From: JAIQFL01 sp035501495 | GTDB taxonomy: Bacteria; Acidobacteriota; Terriglobia; Bryobacterales; Bryobacteraceae | Direction: 5' to 3' | Assembly (NCBI GenBank): GCA_035501495.1 | Contig: DATJWB010000102.1 | Coordinates: 38,846-102,845, forward strand | Length of the DNA: 64,000 nucleotides | In this document: positions 31,229 through 38,934 of the stretch, one piece after another | How the letters are laid out: each line of letters opens with the position of its first letter | How positions within the stretch are numbered: the stretch's first letter is position 1 | Position numbers and translations under genes: made by a program | Notes under the pieces: model-generated | What the model was told of the DNA's origin: nothing | What the model saw: the letters and a program-made list of their open reading frames with translations, nothing else | Database searches by the model: none

Positions 31229-33367
31229 TCATTGAATGTTCCCGAGCGATTGTACGCGCAGTCCGGGCGGCACCTCGTTATGTGCCAGGAAGATCAGGTT
31301 TGGAAGCGTGGACTCAGCGATTTGACGCAGGAAATAGCGCGCTCCCGCCGAGGTGATCGCCACGACCGGCGTCTCCGGCGAGGCGATCCGCGCCGCAATG
31401 TGATTCAGAATCTCGCGAATGGTCTGGGGAGCCAAGGTCAGGTGGCTGTTCTGCTCACCATGCTCCACGGCCCCTTCGACCGCCTGCTCGATTCCCGCCG
31501 CCAGGAACCAGGCCGGAAGGTCGCCGGCGCGATTCAGGTAAGGCCGCACCACCGTCCGGCGGATGGCCTGCCGCACGTACTCGGTCAACAACACGGGATT
31601 GCGGGTCGCGGTCGCCGCTTCGCCCAGGGCTTCCAGGATAGATACCGCATCCCGGATCGAGACCCGCTCGCGAAGCAGATTCTGCAGCACTCTCTGCACG
31701 GAAGCCAGAGGCAGGAGCTTGGGAACGAGGTCCTCGACCACCTTCGGATGCTCCACGCTGACCCGGTCCAGCAGCCGCTTGGCGTCCTGTCGCGAGAACA
31801 GTTCGTGGGCGTGGCGCCGGATCAATTCGGAGAGGTGCGTGCCCAGGACACTCACACCGTCGACTACCGTATAGCCAGAGCCGCGCGCGCGCTCCGCCCG
31901 TTCCGCGGGGATCCACCACGCGCTCATGCCGAATGCCGGCTCGCGCGTGGCTTGCCCTTCAAGCGCCGCCTCGCCTCGTCCCGTGGGTATGGCAAGTTCG
32001 CAGCCCTGGGGCAGTTCGTAGCGAGCCACCTCCACTCCTTTTAACGAGATCACATATTCACGGCTGCGAAGCGCCAGATTGTCCGTCACCCGGACCGGCG
32101 GCAGCAGGTAGCCGAGGTCCGTGGCAAGCTGCTTCCGAATCGTGGAAATGCGGCGCAGCAAGGGCGAATCCTGGGCCCCCTCCACCAGTCCCACCAGGCC
32201 CAGCCCGACCTCAATGGCCAGAGGCTCCACCCGCAGCAGCGATTCGACATTCTCCTTGGCGGGAGCTGGCTTCGACTGCTCAGGCGCAGACTCCGCGCGC
32301 CGGCTCTCCCTCCGCCGCATTTTCCAGCCGGCAGCGGCGGCCCCGCCCCCCAGCAGAAGGAACGGCAGCTTGGGCATCGACGGTATCGCCGCCAGCACCA
32401 TGAGGACGCCTGCCGCCAGCAGCAGGGGCTGAGAGTTGCCGAGAATCTGACGCTGGAATTCAGCCCCCAGGCGGGCTTCCGAACTGGCGCGCGTCACAAT
32501 CAAACCGCCGGATATCGAGATCATCAACGCCGGGATTACGGTCACCAGGCCATCGCCGATGGTCAGAACGGTGTAGGTTTCGATAGCCTTCTGAAAGTCC
32601 ATGCCATGTTGCAAGACTCCAATCAGAAAACCGGCCACGATATTGATCGCGGTGATCAGGATGCTCGCCACGGCATCGCGCTGCGTGAAGCGTGATGCTC
32701 CGTCCATGGCGCCATAGAACTCGGCTTCGGTGGAGAGTTGCTTCCGGCGCCGCTTGGCTTCGACTTCGTCGATCAAACCGGCGTTCAGGTCCGAGTCGAT
32801 CGACATCTGTTTGCCTGGCAGAGCATCCAGCGTGAAGCGGGCCGTGACTTCCGAGATGCGCACCGCGCCGTGATTGATGACCACGTACTGGATGGCAATC
32901 AAGACCAGGAAGATGACCGCGCCGATCACGTAATTGCCGCCTACCACGAAGCTGCCGAAGGCGCCGATCACTTCGCCCGCCGCCGAGGTGCCCGTGTTTC
33001 CATCAAGCAGAATCAGTCGCGACGAGGAGATGTTGAGAGCCAGGCGGAAGAGCGTCAACAGCAGCAGCGTGGTCGGAAAGGAGGTAAATTCGACTGGCCG
33101 TACAAGATACAGGGCGACCATCAACACCATCACCGACACCAGGATGTCGGTGACGATCAGCAGATCCAGCACGAAGCTGGGAAGGGGCGTGATCAGCGCC
33201 ACCACGATCCCCAGCACCGCGATCGGTACGGCCATTTCTCGCAGGAGGCCGACCGGCAGGGCTTCGATCCAGCGGTGCAGGACACTGGACGGCACGCCGG
33301 ATGCCGCGGGCGGAACGGCGCGCGGGGCGGAACGCCCCGGTACCGTGATGGCATTGGCAGGAGTCAT
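31229..33367 (-). CDS. flhA: Flagellar export-apparatus protein FlhA
   Basis: This 712-residue core protein of the flagellar type III export gate has eight or so membrane helices in residues about 40-340. They include the conserved VVGGNYVIGAVIFLVLIAIQYVVINHGAVRISEVTARFTLDALPGKQMSIDSDL region and the FHIPEP-type signature. The large cytoplasmic C-terminal domain (from about 370) docks substrates and chaperones. The sequence has the expected length. It follows flhB by one base and precedes flhF by 86 bases. Confidence 0.97.
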   Translation of the reverse strand: MTPANAITVPGRSAPRAVPPAASGVPSSVLHRWIEALPVGLLREMAVPIAVLGIVVALITPLPSFVLDLLIVTDILVSVMVLMVALYLVRPVEFTSFPTTLLLLTLFRLALNISSSRLILLDGNTGTSAAGEVIGAFGSFVVGGNYVIGAVIFLVLIAIQYVVINHGAVRISEVTARFTLDALPGKQMSIDSDLNAGLIDEVEAKRRRKQLSTEAEFYGAMDGASRFTQRDAVASILITAINIVAGFLIGVLQHGMDFQKAIETYTVLTIGDGLVTVIPALMISISGGLIVTRASSEARLGAEFQRQILGNSQPLLLAAGVLMVLAAIPSMPKLPFLLLGGGAAAAGWKMRRRESRRAESAPEQSKPAPAKENVESLLRVEPLAIEVGLGLVGLVEGAQDSPLLRRISTIRKQLATDLGYLLPPVRVTDNLALRSREYVISLKGVEVARYELPQGCELAIPTGRGEAALEGQATREPAFGMSAWWIPAERAERARGSGYTVVDGVSVLGTHLSELIRRHAHELFSRQDAKRLLDRVSVEHPKVVEDLVPKLLPLASVQRVLQNLLRERVSIRDAVSILEALGEAATATRNPVLLTEYVRQAIRRTVVRPYLNRAGDLPAWFLAAGIEQAVEGAVEHGEQNSHLTLAPQTIREILNHIAARIASPETPVVAITSAGARYFLRQIAESTLPNLIFLAHNEVPPGLRVQSLGNIQ

Positions 33368-33368
33368 C

Positions 33369-34433
33369 TTAACCTGGCAGCCTCCCGTTCATAAGCTTGA
33401 AGATGTACGCCAGGATTTCCGCCACCGCCCGGTACAGGTGCGGCGGGATCTCCTGTCCAACTTCGACCGCTTTGTACAGCGCTTGCGCCAAGGGCGGGTT
33501 CTCGATGATCGGCACCTGGTGTTCGATGGCCTTCTGGCGGATCCGCTGCGCCAGATAGTTCTTGCCCTTGGCCACTACCACGGGAGCGGCCATGCTCTCC
33601 ATCTGGTAGCGGATCGCCACAGCGAAGTGGGTGGGGTTGACGATCACCGCGGTAGCCGTGGGTACTTCCTTCATCATCTGCTTGCGCGCGCGGTCGCGCT
33701 GCAGGCGCCGGATCTTGGCTTTGATTTGGGGGTTGCCCTCCATTTCCTTCATCTCTTCCTTGATCTCCTGCTTGCTCATGCGCAGATCCTGCTTGTGGCG
33801 CCGCATCTGCCGGAAGAGATCCACCGCGCCGAATACCAGGAAGACGCCGGCAGCCTTCCAGAAAAGTTCCATCAGCGCGCTGGCAATGATCCGGCAGCCA
33901 CTCTCGACGCTTTCGAGCGGCAGCGCCAGGAACGCGTCGAGTTTCTCGCAGGCAATGGCATACGCAGCCCACAGGAAGACCGGCAGCAGAATCATGGCCT
34001 GCAGAAGCGCCGGCAGATTCTGCCGCGGCAGTTCGCGCAGCCGCGAGCCGGGATTGAGGCGTCCCAGGTCCGGGGCGAGTTTCTTGAGGCTCAGCCCAAA
34101 CCGCGTGGTGGCCAGGCGCAGACCCAGAGTCACCAGGGCGATCGTCAAACCGCACAGTGCCAACGGAAGCGCCAGAGACCAGAAGATTCGCCAGGCGGTG
34201 TGGGACAGGTCCTCCGCGTGAAGCCTGCCCGAGAAGGCCATGCCGAGAAGCCCTCGCATGGTGTGCCGGAACTGATCGAACCAACGTGCGCCGCCGATGC
34301 TCAGTAGCCCCAGAAAGACCATGAATTGCAGCGCCGACACGAAGTCCTTGGCGGAGGCGAACTGTCCTTCCTTCCGGGATTTCTCCAGGCGGCGTTGTGT
34401 GGGTTCTTCGGTCTTGCCGGATCGGTCCGCCAT
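33369..34433 (-). CDS. flhB: Flagellar export switch protein FlhB
   Basis: This 354-residue membrane protein controls the switch from hook to filament export substrates. Four membrane helices occupy the first 210 residues. The autocleavage motif NPTH is intact (Asn266-His269 in VIVNPTHFAVAIRY), so the switch should function. The C-terminal GQEIPPHLYRAVAEILAYIF is typical. It follows fliR by 20 bases and precedes flhA by one base. The 389-residue open frame across the same bases is a shadow. Confidence 0.96.
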   Translation of the reverse strand: MADRSGKTEEPTQRRLEKSRKEGQFASAKDFVSALQFMVFLGLLSIGGARWFDQFRHTMRGLLGMAFSGRLHAEDLSHTAWRIFWSLALPLALCGLTIALVTLGLRLATTRFGLSLKKLAPDLGRLNPGSRLRELPRQNLPALLQAMILLPVFLWAAYAIACEKLDAFLALPLESVESGCRIIASALMELFWKAAGVFLVFGAVDLFRQMRRHKQDLRMSKQEIKEEMKEMEGNPQIKAKIRRLQRDRARKQMMKEVPTATAVIVNPTHFAVAIRYQMESMAAPVVVAKGKNYLAQRIRQKAIEHQVPIIENPPLAQALYKAVEVGQEIPPHLYRAVAEILAYIFKLMNGRLPG

Positions 34434-34453
34434 CGAAGCTCATCGCTCCTTCC

Positions 34454-35227
34454 TCATTTCGCCAGCGCCTGTCGCGCCACTGTCCAGGCGTGACCGGTGA
34501 ACTCCAGCAGTATGCGGGGAAACAAGGCCGCAACCCAGCCGAGCACCAGCAGGGCTGTCAGCATCTTGGCCGGAAAGGCCAGGGAAATGAGCTGCAGTTG
34601 GGCGTTAAGACGGCCCAGAAGTGCCAGTGCGACATCCACCATCACCAGTAGCGCGACTACCGGCATTGCCAGCCGCACGCCCACGGCGAACAGCTTCGAG
34701 CCAAGCCGGATCAACGTATCGGCCGCCAGCCCTCCAGGCGTGTACGTGCCTGGCGGAACACTCTCGAGGCTGTCGGCGAACAGCCGCAGAATCTCTCGGT
34801 CGAGCCCCATCGTAAAGAACAGCAGACCCGCCACCAGTTGGGCCACGACCAGGAGGATGCCGGCGTCGGCTTCCGTATTGGGGTCGATCGTAGAGGCGTA
34901 GGCGTAGCCGGCTTGCAAGCCCAATATCTGCGCCGCCAGAGTGAATGCCTCGAGCACGATCGCCACCGACACACCGATAGCCATTCCGGCGGCGGCCTCC
35001 GAAGCTACCCAGGACAGGATTCGAAGGGAGGTCACACCCGCCGCATCGACCGCGGGCCAGCGGCCGAACAATGCCAGCGTGAACCCCACTGCGAATGCCG
35101 CACGTACGGGCTCGGCGGCGTTTTTGACTCCCGGAAGCGGAACGAACACGATGGCGCCACCCACGCGCGCCAGCGCCAACAGGAATGCGTAGAGGGTGCC
35201 CGCAGAGAGTGTCAGGCTAGTGGGCAT
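34454..35227 (-). CDS. fliR: Flagellar export-apparatus protein FliR
   Basis: This 257-residue membrane protein, part of the export gate with FliP and FliQ, has about six membrane helices and the FliR-type LALLGRLNAQLQLISLAFPAKMLTALLVLGWVAALFP region. The start ATG at 35227 is 11 bases inside fliQ, so the two genes overlap and are probably coupled. The longer upstream open frame has no family similarity. Confidence 0.93.
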   Translation of the reverse strand: MPTSLTLSAGTLYAFLLALARVGGAIVFVPLPGVKNAAEPVRAAFAVGFTLALFGRWPAVDAAGVTSLRILSWVASEAAAGMAIGVSVAIVLEAFTLAAQILGLQAGYAYASTIDPNTEADAGILLVVAQLVAGLLFFTMGLDREILRLFADSLESVPPGTYTPGGLAADTLIRLGSKLFAVGVRLAMPVVALLVMVDVALALLGRLNAQLQLISLAFPAKMLTALLVLGWVAALFPRILLEFTGHAWTVARQALAK

Positions 35228-35486
35228 ACCGGCCGAGATCTCCGAGCACCCTGGCGGTGTAGGACATGCTCTTTTCGAGCATCCAGGGCAGCAGCAGCAG
35301 CAGCCCCAGAAGAAAGGCCACGAGCCGGGGAATCGTGCTGAAGGCGTTATCCTGCATCGATGTGGCGATCTGGACGAGACTGACCGCGATGCCCGCAATG
35401 AACCCGATGGCCAGCAGCGGCGCCGACAGCCAGAAGGCTGCCATCAGGGTTTGGCGGACCATCTGGACGACGGCTTCCGGCGTCAT
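35217..35486 (-). CDS. fliQ: Flagellar export-apparatus protein FliQ
   Basis: This 89-residue protein with two membrane helices has the FliQ pattern VVQMVRQTLMAAFWLSAPLLAIGFIAGIAVSLVQIATSMQDNAFSTIPRL, with the amphipathic TSMQ loop. It belongs to the FliP5-FliQ4-FliR1 export gate. Its ATG overlaps the fliP stop as ATGA and its end overlaps fliR. Confidence 0.96.
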   Translation of the reverse strand: MTPEAVVQMVRQTLMAAFWLSAPLLAIGFIAGIAVSLVQIATSMQDNAFSTIPRLVAFLLGLLLLLPWMLEKSMSYTARVLGDLGRYAH

Positions 35487-36223
35487 GAATAAAAACTCCT
35501 CATGAGGGAGCCGATCACCAGGTTCCAGCCGTCCACCAGGACAAACAACAGGATCTTGAATGGCGCGGAAATCATCGCCGGCGGCAGTTGCACCATGCCC
35601 ACTGACAAGGTCACCGACGCGACCACCAGGTCAATCACCAGAAAGGGCAGGAACAGCACCGCGCCGATCTGAAAGCCGGTTTTCAGTTCGGAGAGGATGT
35701 ATGCCGGAATGAGGACCTGCAGATCCAAGTCCTCCGGCGAGTGCGGGGCGGGTGCCCGTGATATCTCGACGAACAGGCGGATGTCCTTCTCGCGGGCGAA
35801 ACGCACCAGGAAATTGCGCAGCGGACGGGCCGCCTGGTCCATGGCCTGCTGCGTTCCAATCTTCCCGGCTTCCAGCGGTTCCCACCCCTGGTGGTACATG
35901 TCCGCGGCCACCGGTTGCATGATGACCATGGTAAGGAACAAGGCCAAGCCGAGCAGTACCTGGTTGGATGGCGTGGATTGGGTCCCCAGAGCCTGCCGCA
36001 GAAAGTGCAGGACAAGGGTAATGCGGAGAAAGGGGGTGATCGACATGACCGCCGCCGGCAGCAGCGCCATCAGCGTCATCAGGATCACGATCTGCATGGG
36101 AATGCTGAGGGTGGAACCGCCTTTTCCTGCCGATATGCCGAGAAGGGAGAGAGGTTCGGCGGTTCCCGCTGCCAGCGCGGGAACGGCGCAGAGCAAGCCC
36201 GCCGCGGTGCGTATCACTCTCAC
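35483..36223 (-). CDS. fliP: Flagellar export-apparatus protein FliP
   Basis: This 246-residue gate protein has a cleavable signal peptide (RTAAGLLCAVPALAAG), as many FliP proteins do, then four membrane helices with FLRITLVLHFLRQALGTQSTPSNQVLLGLALFLTMVIM and IPAYILSELKTGFQIGAVLFLPFLVIDLVVASVTLSVGM. The start is a GTG at 36223 that overlaps the fliO stop as GTGA; ATG codons further upstream lie inside fliO. Confidence 0.95.
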   Translation of the reverse strand: MRVIRTAAGLLCAVPALAAGTAEPLSLLGISAGKGGSTLSIPMQIVILMTLMALLPAAVMSITPFLRITLVLHFLRQALGTQSTPSNQVLLGLALFLTMVIMQPVAADMYHQGWEPLEAGKIGTQQAMDQAARPLRNFLVRFAREKDIRLFVEISRAPAPHSPEDLDLQVLIPAYILSELKTGFQIGAVLFLPFLVIDLVVASVTLSVGMVQLPPAMISAPFKILLFVLVDGWNLVIGSLMRSFYS

Positions 36224-36510
36224 CGGACACCCTCCCGGAGAGCCTCGGCGTCGCCCGACGGCAGGCTGCTGACCAGTGCGCAGCCGGCCGGGGTAGATGC
36301 CAGCAGAAACAGGGCGCGATCTCCTACGCGAACCAGGTGCAGGGTATGCTGTGGGCCAAGGGACAGCCGTTCGATACATTCCAGCCTGCGCGCGGCTGTC
36401 CTTTTCATCGGCACAACCGCGGCAAAGCCTCGCCGCCGGAGCCACCATAACGTTCCCGACAGCAGGGCGAGGACGACGCCGACGGCCCCAAGATCTTGTG
36501 CGAAATCCAT
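36220..36510 (-). CDS. fliO: Flagellar protein FliO-like
   Basis: This 96-residue protein has one membrane helix (LGAVGVVLALLSGTLWWLRRRG) followed by a soluble part (RRLECIERLSLGPQHTLHLVRVGDRALFLLASTPAGCALVSSLP) that matches the FliO pattern, known to stabilise FliP. It is coupled to fliP by a GTGA overlap and follows the short fliN by 12 bases. Length and order (fliN-fliO-fliP) support the call. Confidence 0.85.
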   Translation of the reverse strand: MDFAQDLGAVGVVLALLSGTLWWLRRRGFAAVVPMKRTAARRLECIERLSLGPQHTLHLVRVGDRALFLLASTPAGCALVSSLPSGDAEALREGVR

Positions 36511-36522
36511 TCGAAACGCTCC

Positions 36523-36768
36523 TCAGTCGTCACGGAAGTCGGTGATCCGCACCCCCAGCGTGCTTTCGACCACCACGATCTCACCGGAGCCGCACAGCAC
36601 GCCGCCGATATAAATGTCGATATTCTCGCCTGCGGACCGCATCGTGGTGATCACGCTGCCTTCTTCGAGCTCCAGCACTTCGCGTGTGGACATCACGCGC
36701 CGGTCGAGTTCGACCTCGATCTCGACCGGAATCTCGCCGAGCGGTGCAATCTCTTCCTGAGGAGTCAT
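36523..36768 (-). CDS. fliN: Flagellar motor switch protein FliN, short form
   Basis: This 81-residue protein is nearly all FliN/SpoA domain: IPVEIEVELDRRVMSTREVLELEEGSVITTMRSAGENIDIYIGGVLCGSGEIVVVESTLGVRITDF. It fits the C-ring base and is followed by fliO. It is probably the canonical FliN, while the long protein at 28311-29207 carries an additional N-terminal domain. No fliM or fliG is in the window. Confidence 0.9.
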   Translation of the reverse strand: MTPQEEIAPLGEIPVEIEVELDRRVMSTREVLELEEGSVITTMRSAGENIDIYIGGVLCGSGEIVVVESTLGVRITDFRDD

Positions 36769-36775
36769 CGGCAGT

Positions 36776-38047
36776 CTACCGGATTAAGTTGATAGTGTCC
36801 TGGCTCAAAGTGTCGGCGGTTGTGACCACTTTGGAGTTGGCTTCATATCCCCGCTGGTAGACGATCAGGTTGGTGAATTCGGTCGCGATATCTACGGTCG
36901 AGGCCTCGATCGCGCTACCCGCGATCGTGCCGCGTCCGCCAGTGCCGGGTACTCCCACTGACGGTGTGGCGGTCCGGTCGCTGACCTGGAAATTGTTGTT
37001 GCCGGCCGCTACCAGGGTGTCCGGATTGGGAATCGAGGCCAGCGCGACCTGCCCCACGACTACTTCCGTGCCATCGGTGTACTGCGCCATCACCTTGCCG
37101 CCATCGGCCAGCGCGATATGGCTCAGCTGCGCGGCGGGAGAGCCGTTCTGCGAGCTGGCGGACGGGGCCGAATCCTGGCCGAATTGCGTGATCCGCCCCA
37201 CTCCCGCGCTGGTATAAGGATTCCAGCTCAGGCTCAAGTCGGCGGCGCCATCGGAAAGACCGGGAATCTGAAAGGTAATGGGGCTCCCCGAAGCGGGGCT
37301 GGTCAACTGGCCATTGGTTCCGAACGTCAGGCTGCCGCTGGCTCCGGAAACGGCGAACGGCGTGCCGGCCGTGCCGCCGCTGACATCCTGGCCCGGGACA
37401 TAGACTTGGTAAGACCATGTGTTGGTGCCCGTCTTCTGAAAGTCGAGTGTCAGGACATGCGATGTTCCCAGGCTGTCGTAAACGGTAATCGGGGTCGTGA
37501 AATCTGATGTCGCATCGGCCGCCGCCGCGGAGTTCAGGTTGAGATCGACGGTGAGGTCGGTCGTCGCGACCGGCGCCTTGACCGACCCCACCGGAACCGT
37601 GATATTGCTTACCGGCCCGCTCGTATTCAGGGTTCCCGTGGTGGCGTCCACCGCGGTCCAACCTTGGACAAAGTCGCCGTTGCCGGTGAGCAGGTTGCCG
37701 GACTTGTCAACCTGGAAATCCCCGGCCCGCGTGTAACTCGTGTGGCCTTGGGAATCCTGAAGAACAAAGAAGCCGTCTCCTTGAATGGCGGCATCCAGCA
37801 GCCCGGAACTGGGCTGGATCGAACCCTGGGTGAATTGCCGCACGGTCAATGGCGTGCCGGTCCCGAATCCCACCTGGGTGTCGCCCAGACCCGCGCCGAG
37901 CGATTGGGTGACCAGGTCGCGGAATTCGACCGCACTGGTCTTGAAACCGGGAGTGTTCAGATTGGCCAGGTTATTTCCCACCACATCGATTGCCGTCGAG
38001 GTGGCGTTCAGGGCGGAAAGGGCTGTTGAGAATGACGTAGTAAACAT
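36776..38047 (-). CDS. flgE: Flagellar hook protein FlgE
   Basis: This 423-residue hook subunit has the conserved N terminus FSTALSALNATSTAIDVVGNNLANLNTPGFKTSAVEFRDLV and the C-terminal heptad YQRGYEANSKVVTTADTLSQDTINLIR. The middle part is rich in Thr/Ser/Gly (hook surface domains). It follows flgD by 14 bases, which is the usual order, and precedes the short fliN by seven bases. Confidence 0.95.
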   Translation of the reverse strand: MFTTSFSTALSALNATSTAIDVVGNNLANLNTPGFKTSAVEFRDLVTQSLGAGLGDTQVGFGTGTPLTVRQFTQGSIQPSSGLLDAAIQGDGFFVLQDSQGHTSYTRAGDFQVDKSGNLLTGNGDFVQGWTAVDATTGTLNTSGPVSNITVPVGSVKAPVATTDLTVDLNLNSAAAADATSDFTTPITVYDSLGTSHVLTLDFQKTGTNTWSYQVYVPGQDVSGGTAGTPFAVSGASGSLTFGTNGQLTSPASGSPITFQIPGLSDGAADLSLSWNPYTSAGVGRITQFGQDSAPSASSQNGSPAAQLSHIALADGGKVMAQYTDGTEVVVGQVALASIPNPDTLVAAGNNNFQVSDRTATPSVGVPGTGGRGTIAGSAIEASTVDIATEFTNLIVYQRGYEANSKVVTTADTLSQDTINLIR

Positions 38048-38061
38048 GGGGTTTTCTCCGA

Positions 38062-38346
38062 TTAAGAGTTGACGGCTGGGCTGCTGGTGCTCGCCACCAC
38101 GCGATCCATGTCGGCGCGGATGGCCGAAATGTCCTGCCCCATGTTGACGGACTGCTCGAGTTGCTGGAACTGCGCGAGTTGGGTCACGAACTGTGTCCCA
38201 TCAGCCGGATTCAGGGGGTCCTGGTTTTTGAGTTGCGCAACCAGGAGTTCCAGGAACATGTTCTTGTCCACTGTCGGAGTGGCGGCAGTAGTCGAGCTTG
38301 CCGTCGAGGTTTGGGCGGCGGTAGTGGATGAGATCGTAGGCATCAT
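38062..38346 (-). CDS. flgD: Hook-scaffold protein FlgD, minimal form
   Basis: This 94-residue protein has the FlgD N-terminal core NMFLELLVAQLKNQDPLNPADGTQFVTQLAQFQQLEQSVNMGQDI and stops soon afterwards. Typical FlgD proteins are about 220 residues and carry a beta-rich (FLIWDG/tudor-like) C-terminal domain, which is absent here. The minimal form still keeps the segment for export and hook-tip capping. Its start lies 15 bases after the unknown 190-residue gene. Confidence 0.88.
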   Translation of the reverse strand: MMPTISSTTAAQTSTASSTTAATPTVDKNMFLELLVAQLKNQDPLNPADGTQFVTQLAQFQQLEQSVNMGQDISAIRADMDRVVASTSSPAVNS

Positions 38347-38361
38347 AGGTGTCGGCTCCTG

Positions 38362-38934
38362 TTACGCGTTTTGGACTTCGCTGGCTACCATCTGGTCGAC
38401 GTACGACTGCGGGTACCCGTGGGTGTAGAACGAAGCGATCAACCCTGGGTTAATCAGGTGGCCATTGGGCAACTGCACCATCAGGTTCGGTTGCTGCTGG
38501 GTGAACGAGCCACCGTTACCGGTGAACTGGTTGCTCTGGACCACCGTACCCCCCACCATCTGCGCCACCTTGGCAGCAGTATCCGCCGTGGCGAAGTACA
38601 TGGGGTTATACCCGTAGGTCGAGCCGTCGGGACCTGTTCCGGTAGGGTTTGTCGCCCATGGATTCGGCCCGAAAACGGACTGCGCCGTGGGCGGCGGAGT
38701 GACCACCGGATTCACCGGCGCTACATTTCCGGACGGAACCGTGCTCGAAGGCTTCGGGGTGAACAGGGCCTTAAAATCGGAAGCACCTGTGTCGGAAGAC
38801 GATCCGGATGCGGTTGAGGTGGTTGGCGTGGTTGAAGTGTTCGAAGTAGTTGATACGGTTGGATGGGAGCGCACCGGCTTCGGGAGCAAAACCGGAGACG
38901 TGGTTGGCCTTAAGGCTGAGGCGACATGAACCAT
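38362..38934 (-). CDS. Unknown protein encoded between fliK and flgD
   Basis: I do not recognise this 190-residue protein. The start is the ATG at 38934 with the Shine-Dalgarno AGGAAAGGAA nearby; it overlaps the end of fliK by 25 bases. The N-terminal half is low-complexity Ser/Thr-rich; the C-terminal half (TAAKVAQMVGGTVVQSN, then PNLMVQLPNGHLINPGLIASFYTHGYPQSYVDQMVASEV) looks globular. No signal peptide, so flagellar export could be its route. It could stand in for the missing FlgD C-terminal part or be a hook or rod accessory protein. Confidence 0.55.
   Translation of the reverse strand: MVHVASALRPTTSPVLLPKPVRSHPTVSTTSNTSTTPTTSTASGSSSDTGASDFKALFTPKPSSTVPSGNVAPVNPVVTPPPTAQSVFGPNPWATNPTGTGPDGSTYGYNPMYFATADTAAKVAQMVGGTVVQSNQFTGNGGSFTQQQPNLMVQLPNGHLINPGLIASFYTHGYPQSYVDQMVASEVQNA

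Noticed and set aside
33364..34533. 389-codon frame overlapping flhB in another frame of the same strand.
   Set aside because: flhB with its NPTH motif explains these bases.
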